Shown: positions 1-10,544, numbered from the stretch's first letter. The stretch is DNA of 64,000 bases from Bacteroidota bacterium (GCA_004322215.1 SCSM01000006.1:1-64000); one strand, 5' to 3'. Translations and numbers: made by a program. Notes: a model not told the origin generated them from the sequence alone.

Positions 1-2481
1 GAACTTATTCGATAACTTTGCAGTAAAAATATTTCCAGGATTGAAATTCACATAAGTCTTAAATGGAACAACAATCTCCTGCCCAACACAATATGGTCCT
101 ATAACCGGTCCGGCAGTAAGGCAAACAGATGCATATTGTATTTCATCATCTTTTGAATCAATTTCAGAAGGAGGTATGACGGGACCGAATTTTGCAATAA
201 AGGAATCAAAAATAATATAAAAATCACCCAAAGGTGATTGGTGAGCAGTTATATCGATTTGCGTCTGATGGGCACCAGGAGTAGCAACATCATCTCTACT
301 TTGAGTTCCTCCGACAATTATTATATCACCATTTTTATCAATATCAACATCACTGCCGCCCATATTAGTTCCATTTGCACTATCACAATAATAGGTTCCC
401 CACTGAATAGAGCCATCGGGACCAAATTTCGACAAAAACTGGTTTAATCCTTCTCCTGATGTGGATTTCTGAGTACATATCGTAGCAATATTATCGGAGC
501 TTAATGTAATCCCGGTTAACACTATATTTCGGTATTTATCCTGTGTTAAACCTAATCCAACATCGTATTCGGAACCGCCATAATATGTTCCCCAAACTCT
601 CTTGCCAGCCGTATCTAATTTTGCAAGAAATGCATCACCACCACCACCAGCATAGACCGGTTGCATTGAATTGGGGGTTGAAATATCTGTTGGACTTGAT
701 GTAGTGCCTGTTAATATAACATTACCCCAGCCATCTGGAAATACATCATGACCTAAATCGGGAGAGCATCCTCCATAATATGTTCCCCATACTAATGTAT
801 TGTTAGAATCGAATTTTGCAACATAAGCATCCAAACCATCACATGAAGTAAATTGATGAGTTCCTGGAGTAGCCAACCCAGACATACTGTTAGTTTTTCC
901 AGTTACATAAAAATTACATTTTTGGTCTGATGCTATAGCGAATCCATAATCAGAAACACCCTCAATACCATAATAAGTACCCCATTTTTTATTTCCGGAT
1001 GAATCAAATCTGACAATGAATGCGTCTATATTGTTATTCAAAATGGTTTTATATGCTCCCGGAGATGCAATGCCGGTAGGACTTTTTGTCCACCCAGTCA
1101 TAAGTATATCTGATTTTGCATTTATACATAAATTTACACCATTGCTCAGGTCACCGTCAGCACTATCACCACCGAAATAAGTTGCCCATTTTCTAACACC
1201 ATTGGAATCGAAACGAGCAAGAAATACATCGGATTCACCTGCCCTGTTCGGTTGGTAGGACCCTGGTGTTGCTATTGAGGAATCGCTATAAGTTATTCCT
1301 GCAACAACAATACTATTATCAAATTTAATACAGCCGATAGCGGTTCCAATATCATATATAGTATCAAACCTTAAAGTTCCGTAATATGTACACCACTTTC
1401 TTTTTCCTGTTGAATCCAGCTTTAATATGAATGCCTGTCCACCAAGTGAATCTCCGACAATATTATAAACTCCATTTGTTGCAATTTTAAAATTACTTTT
1501 TGTGTATCCCGTAACGACAATATTATTAATTTTATCTACTGCCACTGCTAAAGCTTCGTCTTCAAATTCACCTCCATAATAGGTCCCCCAAATTAATCTC
1601 GGGTCAATAACTAAGGTTTTGCTTTTATCATAATCATAATTCGTGAAACTTAAAATGTTATCTTCTAATTTATATTTAACATTAACAATCCTATCGCTTG
1701 AAAGAGCTGATAAAACCGATTCAGAATTTTTCATATCTTTTATGTAACTGAATGGAGTTGCCTCTTCGATATTTCCCAATGAAGTTTTAACAATTATTGA
1801 ACCTTTATCACTCATTGAAATATTATCAGCACCTGTATATTTGATTCTAATTGATGAAACATCTCCACCCGGTTTGACAATAATGTCATATTTAATATCC
1901 TTTTTACTTTTCTTACCCTCAATTATAGATTTTAAATTTCCGTTTTTAGATTCACAGTCATTTACGTAATAAACCAAATCTATATTAGGATATATGTCCT
2001 TATATGTTATTTTCTGATAATTGTGTATGAATAATAATCCATTTACACCCCAACTACCACCATAGTAATTATTATAATCTTCTGATATCCCTTCTTTAAT
2101 AATTTTCGGATTAGGATTAGAAGATAATAATTGAAGGTCGACGGTATGCGTTTTAATTATCTTACTGTAATTAATTCTGGATTGAATATTTTTAACTTTA
2201 AATTGTTCATTTTCAGGATTTGACTTTTTTTCTACTTCAATTTTTCTATATTCATAACAAATCCCATTATTCTTAAAATAAATATTCATATTCGGTGCAG
2301 AATGATAAAAAAGAATTTCATTTCGTTGCATACCTTTTGTGTCAAAAATCTGTCCTTTGTTTTCCCAGAAACCATTTTGGTAAGATTTCATGTAACCATC
2401 AACTTTTGAATTATCCCCGGAAAATAATAAATCAGTTGTTGTTATTGAAAATAAAGTTAAAATGAGTAATAATCTGAACAT
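1..2481 (-). CDS. Secreted SBBP beta-propeller repeat protein, C-terminus cut by window edge
   Basis: The frame is open from an ATG at 2481 to base 1 without a stop, giving 827 codons; the C-terminal end lies outside the window. A GGAG-type ribosome site sits just before the ATG. The first ~20 residues (MFRLLLILTLFSITTTDLLF) look like a signal peptide. Residues ~35-290 resemble the N-terminal domain that precedes SBBP repeats, with a 'GFWENKGQ' start and a later 'IDPRLIWGTYYGG'. After that come many repeats of ~50-60 residues, each with a W-x-TYYGG-like strand and a 'D..GN.vVtG.T.S..iaT' segment, as in SBBP propellers. The last residues ('FNPGNIFTAKLSN') resemble the beta-sandwich units that precede T9SS sorting domains. 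It is probably a large cell-surface protein; the ligand is unknown. Confidence 0.85.
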   Translation of the reverse strand, partial: MFRLLLILTLFSITTTDLLFSGDNSKVDGYMKSYQNGFWENKGQIFDTKGMQRNEILFYHSAPNMNIYFKNNGICYEYRKIEVEKKSNPENEQFKVKNIQSRINYSKIIKTHTVDLQLLSSNPNPKIIKEGISEDYNNYYGGSWGVNGLLFIHNYQKITYKDIYPNIDLVYYVNDCESKNGNLKSIIEGKKSKKDIKYDIIVKPGGDVSSIRIKYTGADNISMSDKGSIIVKTSLGNIEEATPFSYIKDMKNSESVLSALSSDRIVNVKYKLEDNILSFTNYDYDKSKTLVIDPRLIWGTYYGGEFEDEALAVAVDKINNIVVTGYTKSNFKIATNGVYNIVGDSLGGQAFILKLDSTGKRKWCTYYGTLRFDTIYDIGTAIGCIKFDNSIVVAGITYSDSSIATPGSYQPNRAGESDVFLARFDSNGVRKWATYFGGDSADGDLSNGVNLCINAKSDILMTGWTKSPTGIASPGAYKTILNNNIDAFIVRFDSSGNKKWGTYYGIEGVSDYGFAIASDQKCNFYVTGKTNSMSGLATPGTHQFTSCDGLDAYVAKFDSNNTLVWGTYYGGCSPDLGHDVFPDGWGNVILTGTTSSPTDISTPNSMQPVYAGGGGDAFLAKLDTAGKRVWGTYYGGSEYDVGLGLTQDKYRNIVLTGITLSSDNIATICTQKSTSGEGLNQFLSKFGPDGSIQWGTYYCDSANGTNMGGSDVDIDKNGDIIIVGGTQSRDDVATPGAHQTQIDITAHQSPLGDFYIIFDSFIAKFGPVIPPSEIDSKDDEIQYASVCLTAGPVIGPYCVGQEIVVPFKTYVNFNPGNIFTAKLSNKF

Positions 2482-2514
2482 AGTTATCTCCGTATTTTTT
2501 ATATTAATTAGTTT

Positions 2515-5500
2515 TTATTTCAATGCTTTTTCAATAATCAGATTCTGTTCTTCCTCATGTTTCTTATGCGAGCCGGTTGCTGTCGCAGCAGCATCATTCC
2601 TTCCGATATAGTAAATTTGATTTTTCATTCCAACAAATTTAAAAGTTTCGTTTATAATTTTTTCGATATATCTCCACCCCCCTTGGTTTTCCGGTTCTTC
2701 CTGAACCCAAAGCCATTCATTTATTTTCTTATATTTCACCAAAATTTCGTTCAATAATGGAACATCAAGAGGATATAATTGTTCAACTCTTATAATTGCT
2801 ATATCAGTCCTATTCAACTTATCTCTTTCACTTAATAAATCATAATAAATTTTTCCGGAACAAATCAAAACTTTATTAATATTTTCTTTAATTAATAAGG
2901 ATTCATCAATAATCGTTCTGAAATTGGTTTCTGTAAATTCTTTTAAGCCGCTTACTGCTAATGGATGTCTCAGCATTGATTTGGGGGTCATTAAGACCAA
3001 TGGCTTTTTATTTTGCAGAAGTACCTGCCTTCTCAATGCGTGAAAGTATTGGGCTGGTGTTGTCAGATTACATACAAGCATATTATTATCGGCACATAAT
3101 TGTAAAAATCTTTCGAGCCGTGCACTCGAATGTTCAGGTCCCTGACCGTCATAGCTATGTGGAAGTAATAATACAAGATTGGATGTTTTTCCCCATTTGG
3201 ATTCTGCACATGAAATGAATTGGTCAATAATTGCCTGTGCTCCGTTTGCAAAATCGCCGAATTGTGCCTCCCAAATGGTCAGGTCATCCTTTGCTATAGT
3301 ACTATATCCATACTCAAATCCAAGAACTGCAAGCTCAGACAAAGGACTATCATAAATTCTCAAACGACCTTGTCCATCTCTAATATGATTTAATGGAACA
3401 TAATTATCATTATTTTCGACATCTGTGATTACGGCATGTCTCTGGCTGAATGTACCTCTGCGAGTGTCTTGTCCTGTAATTCGAACATTTTTTCCCTCCA
3501 GGAGTATTGACCCAAAAGCTAATAATTCAGCCATAGCCCAATCAAACGCACCTTTTTTTTCATCAAACATTTCAGCACGTTTTTTAAATAATGAAATCAA
3601 TTTTGGATTAGCACTGAATCCATCAGGAATAGTTGAAATTGATTTTGTTAATTGCTTTAGAATATCAGGTATTACTGATGTCGGGACAGCATTAAGTTCT
3701 GAAAGGTTTCCTTTTTTATCAATTATATTTCCAATTTTTTCCTGTTTATCACCATTCTTTTTCTTATGTTCTATGAATAAATTATTGAAATAATCCTGTT
3801 CTTCTTTAAATATAATCTTGGCATTATCTTCACTAAAAACGGATTCATGTATAAGTTCCTGTTCATATAATTCTCTTACAGATTTCATACTTCTGATTTT
3901 TTTATAGAGTAAAGGTTGAGTGTAGGAAGGTTCGTCAGCTTCATTATGCCCGTATTTCCTGTAGCAAAGCATATCAATAATTATATCAGTACCGAATTTC
4001 TTCCTGTATTCGAAGGCAAAAGAACCGGCTTTCATAACTGCCTCTGGGTCATTCCCGTTAACATGAATAATCGGTGCCTGAATCATTTTTCCAATATCTG
4101 TGCAATAGACAGAAGAACGTGAATCACCGATATTAGTAGTGAATCCGATTTGATTATTTATTACAATATGAATAGTCCCACCGGTTTTGTAACCTTCCAA
4201 TTGAGATAAATTCAGGGTTTCAGCAACAATCCCCTGCCCTGCAAATGCAGAATCACCGTGAATCAATATTGGTAAAACTTTTGAATGTGTTCTGTCATCA
4301 ATTATATTTTCCAAAGCTCTTGCCATTCCTTCAATCACAGGATTAACCAGTTCAAGATGACTCGGATTTGGTGATAAAATAATTTCAATGGTTTTACCTG
4401 ATTTAGAATTAAACGTACCGGTATCACCAAGATGATATTTAACATCACCTGAACCATGATAGGAATTAGGGTCAATTGCACCTTCGAATTCATCAAATAT
4501 TTTTACGACACTTTTTCCAATATTATTAACCAATACATTCAACCTTCCCCTATGTGCCATACCAAGTGTAATAGCTTGTAATCCTTCTTCGGCAGCATCT
4601 TCGAATATTTTATCGAGCATAACAATGACAGATTCTCCGCCTTCGATGGAAAATCTTTTACTCCCAATGAATTTTGTGTGAAGTAAATTTTCGAATAATT
4701 CTGATTTTGTAAGTTTTCTTAAAGTTTCAATTTTAACTTCATCTGGAAAATCGCTGCTCATTTCACCTTTTTCGAGTTGCCTCATTATCCACTGTTTCCT
4801 CGCAGGGTCCTGGATATGCATAAATTCAAACCCGGAAGCACTGCAGTAAGTTTCCCGGAGCCGTTCGATAATGTCTCTTAATGGCAGGTTATTTTTCTCC
4901 CATGTATCCTCAGCATGAAAAACCCTGTCCAAATCCCATATAGTAAAACCATAATACGCAGGGTCGAGTTCAGGGTAATAATAACTTTCATAACCAAGAG
5001 GATTAATTGAAGCAAGCAGATGACCACGCACCCTGTATGCATTAATCATTAACATAACATGGGCAGCTTTCTCAATAGCTTCTTTTTCATCAATTTTTCC
5101 GAATGCATCTATTACAGTATTATCGCTTGTCCAACGAATCGGTTCGAATGGAATTTTTAATGAAGCAAATATTTGGTCATAAAAGTGATTTTCTCCGATT
5201 AATAGTTTGTGAATATAAGCCAGAAATTCAGCAGATTCGGCTCCCTGTATAATTCTGTGGTCATAAGTACTTGTTATGTTAACTACTTTGGAAATTGCCA
5301 AAGAAGTCATTACTTCAGGTCTTACTGCCTGGAATTCTATCGGATATTCAATTGTCCCGATAGCAACTATAAGTCCCTGACCTTTCATTAAACGTGGATT
5401 TGAGGCAGTTGTACCAATCATCCCCGGGTTTGTAATGCTTACTGTTGTACCACTCAGGTCGTCAACAGATAATTTGTTATCCCTTGTCTTATGAATTAAA

Positions 5501-6147
5501 TTATCATAATCCTCGATGAATTGAGAAAAATTCTTTTTATCTGCATTTTTAAGGTTTGGAACAAGTAAAAGCCGGGTGCCATCTTTTTTAATTATATCAA
5601 CAGCAAATCCCAAATTTATTTTGTTTCTTTTAATATAATGCGGCTTCCCGTTTTTTAAGGCAAAGCAGCAATTCATCTGCGGATATTTTTCCAATGCTTT
5701 TACAATTGCCCAACCCATAAGATGTGTGAATGATACTTTTTCCTTTTTCTGTTTCTGCAGATATTTATTGATGATTTTTCTATTTTCATCGAGAACTTTG
5801 ACAGGAATTGCTCTTATAGAAGTAGCAGTAGGAACACCTAAACTCTCTTCCATATTATCAGAAATTCTCGATTGTATGGATGAAAGTTGTATAAGTTCCT
5901 CTCCTTCTTCGATACGGATACTATCTTTATCCTTAATTTCGGTATGCTGTAATTTTTCGGCTTGAGGATGTTCTTTCGGTTTAAATTTACCATTTTCTAA
6001 TAACGCAGCTTCCGAACCATCGTATCTTTTATCAGAATTTGTATTTCTCTTATCAAAATAATCCCTCCACGCAGGACTAACCGATGACCTGTCTGTTAAA
6101 TATTGTTCATAAATTTCGTCTTCAAAGGCAGTATTTAAATTTATCAT
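2515..6147 (-). CDS. kgd: Multifunctional 2-oxoglutarate dehydrogenase E2-E1 fusion (Kgd/OdhA type)
   Basis: This 1210-residue protein has the size and order of mycobacterial Kgd and corynebacterial OdhA. It has a short N-terminal segment (MINLNTAFEDEIYEQYLTDR), an E2 succinyltransferase catalytic domain at about residues 80-320 with the DHR motif at 296-298 (His297), then the E1 thiamine-diphosphate domain. E1 landmarks are HRGRLNVL at 532-539, the GDSAFAGQG ThDP/Mg site at 631-639 and NNQ at 664-666. It should decarboxylate 2-oxoglutarate and pass the succinyl group toward succinyl-CoA in the TCA cycle. There is no lipoyl domain, so the swinging arm must come from another protein, as shown for the actinobacterial enzymes. 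No lipoamide dehydrogenase or other 2-oxoacid dehydrogenase subunit is nearby. Stop is TAA. Confidence 0.93.
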   Translation of the reverse strand: MINLNTAFEDEIYEQYLTDRSSVSPAWRDYFDKRNTNSDKRYDGSEAALLENGKFKPKEHPQAEKLQHTEIKDKDSIRIEEGEELIQLSSIQSRISDNMEESLGVPTATSIRAIPVKVLDENRKIINKYLQKQKKEKVSFTHLMGWAIVKALEKYPQMNCCFALKNGKPHYIKRNKINLGFAVDIIKKDGTRLLLVPNLKNADKKNFSQFIEDYDNLIHKTRDNKLSVDDLSGTTVSITNPGMIGTTASNPRLMKGQGLIVAIGTIEYPIEFQAVRPEVMTSLAISKVVNITSTYDHRIIQGAESAEFLAYIHKLLIGENHFYDQIFASLKIPFEPIRWTSDNTVIDAFGKIDEKEAIEKAAHVMLMINAYRVRGHLLASINPLGYESYYYPELDPAYYGFTIWDLDRVFHAEDTWEKNNLPLRDIIERLRETYCSASGFEFMHIQDPARKQWIMRQLEKGEMSSDFPDEVKIETLRKLTKSELFENLLHTKFIGSKRFSIEGGESVIVMLDKIFEDAAEEGLQAITLGMAHRGRLNVLVNNIGKSVVKIFDEFEGAIDPNSYHGSGDVKYHLGDTGTFNSKSGKTIEIILSPNPSHLELVNPVIEGMARALENIIDDRTHSKVLPILIHGDSAFAGQGIVAETLNLSQLEGYKTGGTIHIVINNQIGFTTNIGDSRSSVYCTDIGKMIQAPIIHVNGNDPEAVMKAGSFAFEYRKKFGTDIIIDMLCYRKYGHNEADEPSYTQPLLYKKIRSMKSVRELYEQELIHESVFSEDNAKIIFKEEQDYFNNLFIEHKKKNGDKQEKIGNIIDKKGNLSELNAVPTSVIPDILKQLTKSISTIPDGFSANPKLISLFKKRAEMFDEKKGAFDWAMAELLAFGSILLEGKNVRITGQDTRRGTFSQRHAVITDVENNDNYVPLNHIRDGQGRLRIYDSPLSELAVLGFEYGYSTIAKDDLTIWEAQFGDFANGAQAIIDQFISCAESKWGKTSNLVLLLPHSYDGQGPEHSSARLERFLQLCADNNMLVCNLTTPAQYFHALRRQVLLQNKKPLVLMTPKSMLRHPLAVSGLKEFTETNFRTIIDESLLIKENINKVLICSGKIYYDLLSERDKLNRTDIAIIRVEQLYPLDVPLLNEILVKYKKINEWLWVQEEPENQGGWRYIEKIINETFKFVGMKNQIYYIGRNDAAATATGSHKKHEEEQNLIIEKALK

Positions 6148-6320
6148 TTTATTATATTTCCTTCATTTGAATATGGATTTTATTTCATTAACATTTCAGG
6201 GACGGGAAAATATAAATCTTATTCTTTATAAAATTAATATTTATTAGATTTATGAGCAAAGCAGAGATATGCATGAGCTCTGTCTTTATAATACAATTAA
6301 ATTATATTATTTGTAAAATA

Positions 6321-6782
6321 TCATTCTTCTTCTTCTAATTTTTTGAAGAAATCAATGACTTCTTGTCCGCTTTTTAATCCCCCGATGGTAATTTTATATT
6401 CATCATTATTCAAAATCCTTGATATTTTACTTAGTATCCTGAGATGTAATCCGACATTCGATTCTCTTCCAAGTAGCAAAAAAACAATTGAAACCGGTTC
6501 TCCGTCAAGCGATTCGAAATCCACAGGTTTTTTCAATATTACGAACGAACCTACAGTATCTTCGACAGAATTTGTTTTCGCATGTGGTAGTGCAATCCCT
6601 TTACCAATTCCTGTTGACATCAGTTTTTCACGTTCGTGGATATCCTTTAATGCTTCGTTTTTATTAATTACTTTACCTGATTTATATGCCAAATCAACCA
6701 TTTTTGACAATAATTCATTTTTATCTTGTACTTCAATGTTTGTTTCTATTGAATCGACAGCTATGATTTCTTCAAGCTTCAT
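6321..6782 (-). CDS. PTS IIA-like (PtsN/fructose-type EIIA) regulatory protein
   Basis: This 153-residue protein matches the PTS EIIA type 2 domain over its whole length. The phosphorylatable histidine is His67 in GIGKGIALPHAKT, followed by a conserved 'vfLLLGre....HLriLskisrIL' core. No EIIB or EIIC membrane parts are nearby, so it more likely acts as a regulatory EIIA (PtsN-like, nitrogen-PTS style) than in sugar uptake. It is cytoplasmic. The start ATG at 6782 is preceded by a 'GGAGAT' ribosome site. It lies between the sugar nucleotidyltransferase gene and the oxoglutarate dehydrogenase gene, all on the minus strand, with gaps of 82 and 173 nt. Confidence 0.88.
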   Translation of the reverse strand: MKLEEIIAVDSIETNIEVQDKNELLSKMVDLAYKSGKVINKNEALKDIHEREKLMSTGIGKGIALPHAKTNSVEDTVGSFVILKKPVDFESLDGEPVSIVFLLLGRESNVGLHLRILSKISRILNNDEYKITIGGLKSGQEVIDFFKKLEEEE

Positions 6783-6864
6783 TCCATCTCCATTTTTTAT
6801 ATTTATTTTAAATTAATCCGATAAATGTATGTTATATGGTATCTAATTTGTAATACTTAATTAA

Positions 6865-9381
6865 CTATCGGTCATCTCTCCATTGTGAAATTAAATTTGC
6901 ATATTTCTTTCCTAAAATAACAGCATTCTCATAATCATCACTTTCGGAAATAACATTAAATGTGGCTTTTTCTTTATCCGGTACCAGTAGAACAGAGTCA
7001 ACACCTAAGTTAAGTTTTACACCTTCAATCAACTCTCTGTCCATCTTTTCTGAGTGTTCCATCGCTTTTCTCATAACTGAACCTTTGTATGACCATGGAC
7101 AACTAATGCTTATGTGGTGCTGATATCGCTTAACTAATGTTCTATCAAGTTCGGAAAAACACAACCCTGAATCAGCAAGCATTTCAAGAGTTTTACCAAT
7201 TGTAAACATTCCATCTGATGCAAAAAGAAAATCGCTGAAAATATAACCGCCCCAAATACCCCCGACAAATAATAAATTTTTCTCCCTTGTTGCTTCCATC
7301 ATGGCAGAATGTGAGTTTTTTATTCTAATTACTTCGACATTATAATCAGCGGCAATCAATTCAATTTCTTTACTCGCAAATACAGATACAGCTATTTTAT
7401 ATGGTTCACGTTCTCTGTGAGTTTCGAGAAAAAGTTTTGTTATAATAGTTAAAAGACGCAAGGGATTGTAGAATACTCCTCTTTCGTCGATCAATCCCAC
7501 TTTTTCAGCACCTGGTTCGATTTTAAATCCGAGCCCATAACCCAGAGCTTTCATAACTTTTTCTGACTCATCGCTTCCCGGTTTTGACATTGTCGGGTCC
7601 GGCTGGTACCTGGATGCATCAACATAATCATGAAGTGATAAAGCTTCGACATTCAGTTTGCCGAGTATGTAAGGAAAAATTGTAGATGCCAAACCATAAG
7701 AATAGTCAACAAGGATTTTAAACTTTTTTTCAATAATTTTTTCTGTTCTCAAAGATTCGAGGAAACGGTTAATATAGATTTCGTTAGTTCTTTCCGGATA
7801 ATAAATATGTCCGACACTATTATAATGCACTCGCTTAATTTCCTCACCGAAAAAATATCTCTCGATTGCTTTGGTTCTCACAATCTGAATATCACGACCT
7901 TCTTTATTGAATATAATAATATCAGTTTTGTCGGGATTTCTCGGTGAACGTCTTACATGGAAACCACCTGCATACTTACCGGTCCTTAATTCTTGTCTTG
8001 TCTGTGGAATTGAAACGGTTTGCAAATCGTTTACATTGACACCGACAGAAGAAACACCGGCTGTAATAGTTCTTTTCATGATCCTGGAAACAATGTCAGG
8101 GTCACGGCTGGCAATCAAAGTCGAATTTCTTCCGAAAGTCATTGCAATAGCGGAACCGAGTTTAGCCCCGAATTCGGGATTAATCTCCAGATTTGATAAT
8201 CCGGATATTCTTGCGTCTGTGAATAACTCTCTAATCCACTTTTCCTCCTGAACCATTGACCTTGTTACCGTAGCACCCTCTTCGATATGTTTATTGGGCC
8301 AGAGCTTTATATTTGACATCAGTGTAGCATTATTTCCGATTATACAATTCTCTGCAATAAATACATTTTCGTGTATTGTGGCATTATCGCCTATAAAGCA
8401 ATCATTGCAGACAACATCATCTGTCAATTCTGCAAAGTCACCGACACTAACATTTTCCCATAATGTAACACCTGAAAGTTTACACCCATTCCCAATACTT
8501 ACATTTTTTCCTATAATTGAATTAATTATAGAAACATGCTCACCAATCGTAACACCGTCATCAATAATTACAGTACCCTTCAACTCGACAGATGGAGGGA
8601 TTTTAGTATTATTTCCAATAACATAATTTGCTTTAGTGATGCCTTTTATTTTGAGACTTACTTCACCAATAAGTGCATCTCTTTGTCCCGATTGATACTC
8701 ATTCAAATTTCCGATGTCTTTCCAGTATCCCTCACAAATATATCCGTAAAGCGGCATGTTTTGTCTGAGCATTTGAGGGAATAAATCCTTGCTGAAATCA
8801 AATTCTTCGTGATATGGGATTAAATCCAGAACTTCTGGTTCTAAAATATATATTCCTGTATTGATAGTATCTGAAAAAACTTGTCCCCATGATGGTTTTT
8901 CAAGAAAACTGCTGATTTTTCCGAATTCATCTGTAATAACAATTCCGTATTGCAGTGGTTCACTGACACGGGTCAAAAGAATAGTCGCTTTGGCTTCTTT
9001 TTGGATGTGAAAATCGAGTGCAGAAAATAAATTAAAATCTGTAAGAACATCACCGCTTATAACAATAAATCTGCAACCTAATTCTTCATAAGCGTTTTTG
9101 ACTGCACCCGCAGTTCCATAATCGGCATTGGCAAGAACATATTTTATATTGACTCCAAACTTTGTTCCATCTTCAAAATAATTGGTTATTATATCCGGTT
9201 GATAATAAAGGACACAGACTATGTCTTTGATATTATAACTTTTCAATAACTCAACAATATGTTCCATCATCGGTTTGTTAACAATCGGAACCATTGGCTT
9301 TGGCAAACTTGCTGTCAAAGGTCTAAGTCTTGTTCCAAATCCACCAGCCATAATTACTGCTTTGTTCATTTTCTTATTCAT
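6865..9381 (-). CDS. Mannose-1-phosphate guanylyltransferase-like protein fused to a degenerate phosphomannomutase-like domain
   Basis: This 838-residue protein has three parts. Residues ~6-240 are a nucleotidyltransferase with the signature GGFGTRLRPL and a 'PKPM' lysine. Residues ~250-370 are left-handed beta-helix hexapeptide repeats such as IGNNTKIPPSV and IGDNATI. Residues ~380-838 are a phosphohexomutase-like region. In that last part the phosphoserine loop may be RRSPRNP (Ser479), but the metal loop that is normally DGDADR reads EPGAEK at 622-627, so all three metal-binding aspartates are missing. The first domain should make NDP-sugars, most likely GDP-mannose, for glycan synthesis; the mutase part is probably inactive or regulatory. 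Start may also be Met5. It ends in TAG, confirming that TAG is a real stop here. Confidence 0.85.
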   Translation of the reverse strand: MNKKMNKAVIMAGGFGTRLRPLTASLPKPMVPIVNKPMMEHIVELLKSYNIKDIVCVLYYQPDIITNYFEDGTKFGVNIKYVLANADYGTAGAVKNAYEELGCRFIVISGDVLTDFNLFSALDFHIQKEAKATILLTRVSEPLQYGIVITDEFGKISSFLEKPSWGQVFSDTINTGIYILEPEVLDLIPYHEEFDFSKDLFPQMLRQNMPLYGYICEGYWKDIGNLNEYQSGQRDALIGEVSLKIKGITKANYVIGNNTKIPPSVELKGTVIIDDGVTIGEHVSIINSIIGKNVSIGNGCKLSGVTLWENVSVGDFAELTDDVVCNDCFIGDNATIHENVFIAENCIIGNNATLMSNIKLWPNKHIEEGATVTRSMVQEEKWIRELFTDARISGLSNLEINPEFGAKLGSAIAMTFGRNSTLIASRDPDIVSRIMKRTITAGVSSVGVNVNDLQTVSIPQTRQELRTGKYAGGFHVRRSPRNPDKTDIIIFNKEGRDIQIVRTKAIERYFFGEEIKRVHYNSVGHIYYPERTNEIYINRFLESLRTEKIIEKKFKILVDYSYGLASTIFPYILGKLNVEALSLHDYVDASRYQPDPTMSKPGSDESEKVMKALGYGLGFKIEPGAEKVGLIDERGVFYNPLRLLTIITKLFLETHREREPYKIAVSVFASKEIELIAADYNVEVIRIKNSHSAMMEATREKNLLFVGGIWGGYIFSDFLFASDGMFTIGKTLEMLADSGLCFSELDRTLVKRYQHHISISCPWSYKGSVMRKAMEHSEKMDRELIEGVKLNLGVDSVLLVPDKEKATFNVISESDDYENAVILGKKYANLISQWRDDR

Positions 9382-9556
9382 TATTTGAGATTAAGAATGA
9401 TAATTAATATATGCAATTTATAGATTTTACAACGTTAATTCAAACCTTTTTTTACAGCATTTATAAGGATTTTAATATTTTGCATAACTTTATTAAACAA
9501 ATTTTAATTAATGTTACCCGGTGAATAGTCATAGGGTATAATTATGATTATAAATA

Positions 9557-10543
9557 ATGAGAGTATTTGTAACAGGTGCAACAGGTTTCATTGGCAGTCA
9601 TATTTCCGATGTATTTCATAAAAATGGAATTATTGTTCGTTGTGGAATCAGGGAAAAAAGTAATTTGCAATGGTTGAAAGATAAGCCATTTGAATTGGTA
9701 AAATATTCGCTGGATGATTTGAAATCATTATCAAATGCTCTTGAGGATGTTGATTACGTTATTCACTGCGGAGGAACAATATCGGCAAATAAACAAGAAG
9801 ATTTTTTTCATATTAATACACAAGGAACAATCAAACTTTTAGAAGCTGCAAAGGAATATTCGAACCAAATTAAAAGATTTATCTACATAAGCAGTCAAAC
9901 AGCAGCTGGTCCTGCGAGAGCTTTGGCTGAACCTGTAAAGGAAGCTGATGAAACAAAACCAATTACTACTTATGCAAAAAGCAAAAGGAAAGCTGAAGAA
10001 GCCGTTTTGAAATATGGTATGCATTTCCCGGTAACAATTCTGAGACCATCGGCAGTTGTTGGTCCAAGGGATTATGCAATATTTCCCATTTTCAAATCAA
10101 TAAAGAACCGTCTGGCTATTCTGATTGGATTCAAGCCGAAATACCTGAATCTGATTCATTCGTCAGACCTTGCAGAAGCTACATATCTGGCTTCGATGAA
10201 TGAAAACACAATTGGAAAAATATATTTTATAGCTGCTGAGAAACCTGTAACATGGAATGAAGTGATGAAAATATTAAAAAATGAGTTGAACATTAGATTT
10301 ACAATTAATATTAAATTTCCTCATTTCGTTGTGCTTTCTGCTGCATACACTTTCCAGCAATTCAGACGGTTAATTGGGAATCCACATCCGTTCAATCTTG
10401 ATAAAGGGAGAGACTTTATTCAAAAATATTGGATTTGTTCTATTGATAATGCAAAAAAAGATTTTGGTTTCAGCCCAAAGCTCGATGCCCGGGAAGCTGT
10501 AATTGATACTTTGAAATGGTATATAGAAAATAAGTGGATGTAG
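9557..10543 (+). CDS. NAD(P)-dependent epimerase/dehydratase (extended SDR family)
   Basis: This 328-residue protein starts with the Rossmann motif GATGFIG at residues 7-13 and has the YxxxK catalytic pair as Tyr139 and Lys143, with a preceding 'YISSQTA' strand-serine segment. These mark an extended short-chain dehydrogenase/reductase acting on an NDP-sugar or a similar substrate. The closest feel is to the hopanoid-associated or dihydroflavonol-reductase-like epimerases, but the substrate cannot be told from sequence alone. It reads divergently from the guanylyltransferase gene. It ends with TAG one base before the ATG of the penicillin-acylase-like gene, so the two are very likely co-transcribed. 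Confidence 0.88.
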   Translation: MRVFVTGATGFIGSHISDVFHKNGIIVRCGIREKSNLQWLKDKPFELVKYSLDDLKSLSNALEDVDYVIHCGGTISANKQEDFFHINTQGTIKLLEAAKEYSNQIKRFIYISSQTAAGPARALAEPVKEADETKPITTYAKSKRKAEEAVLKYGMHFPVTILRPSAVVGPRDYAIFPIFKSIKNRLAILIGFKPKYLNLIHSSDLAEATYLASMNENTIGKIYFIAAEKPVTWNEVMKILKNELNIRFTINIKFPHFVVLSAAYTFQQFRRLIGNPHPFNLDKGRDFIQKYWICSIDNAKKDFGFSPKLDAREAVIDTLKWYIENKWM

Positions 10544-10544
10544 A

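Noticed and set aside
6262..6282. Weak palindrome resembling the GGGACAGAG repeat
   Set aside because: Only about 5 bp of the stem pair and the loop is 11 bases; too weak to list as a copy.
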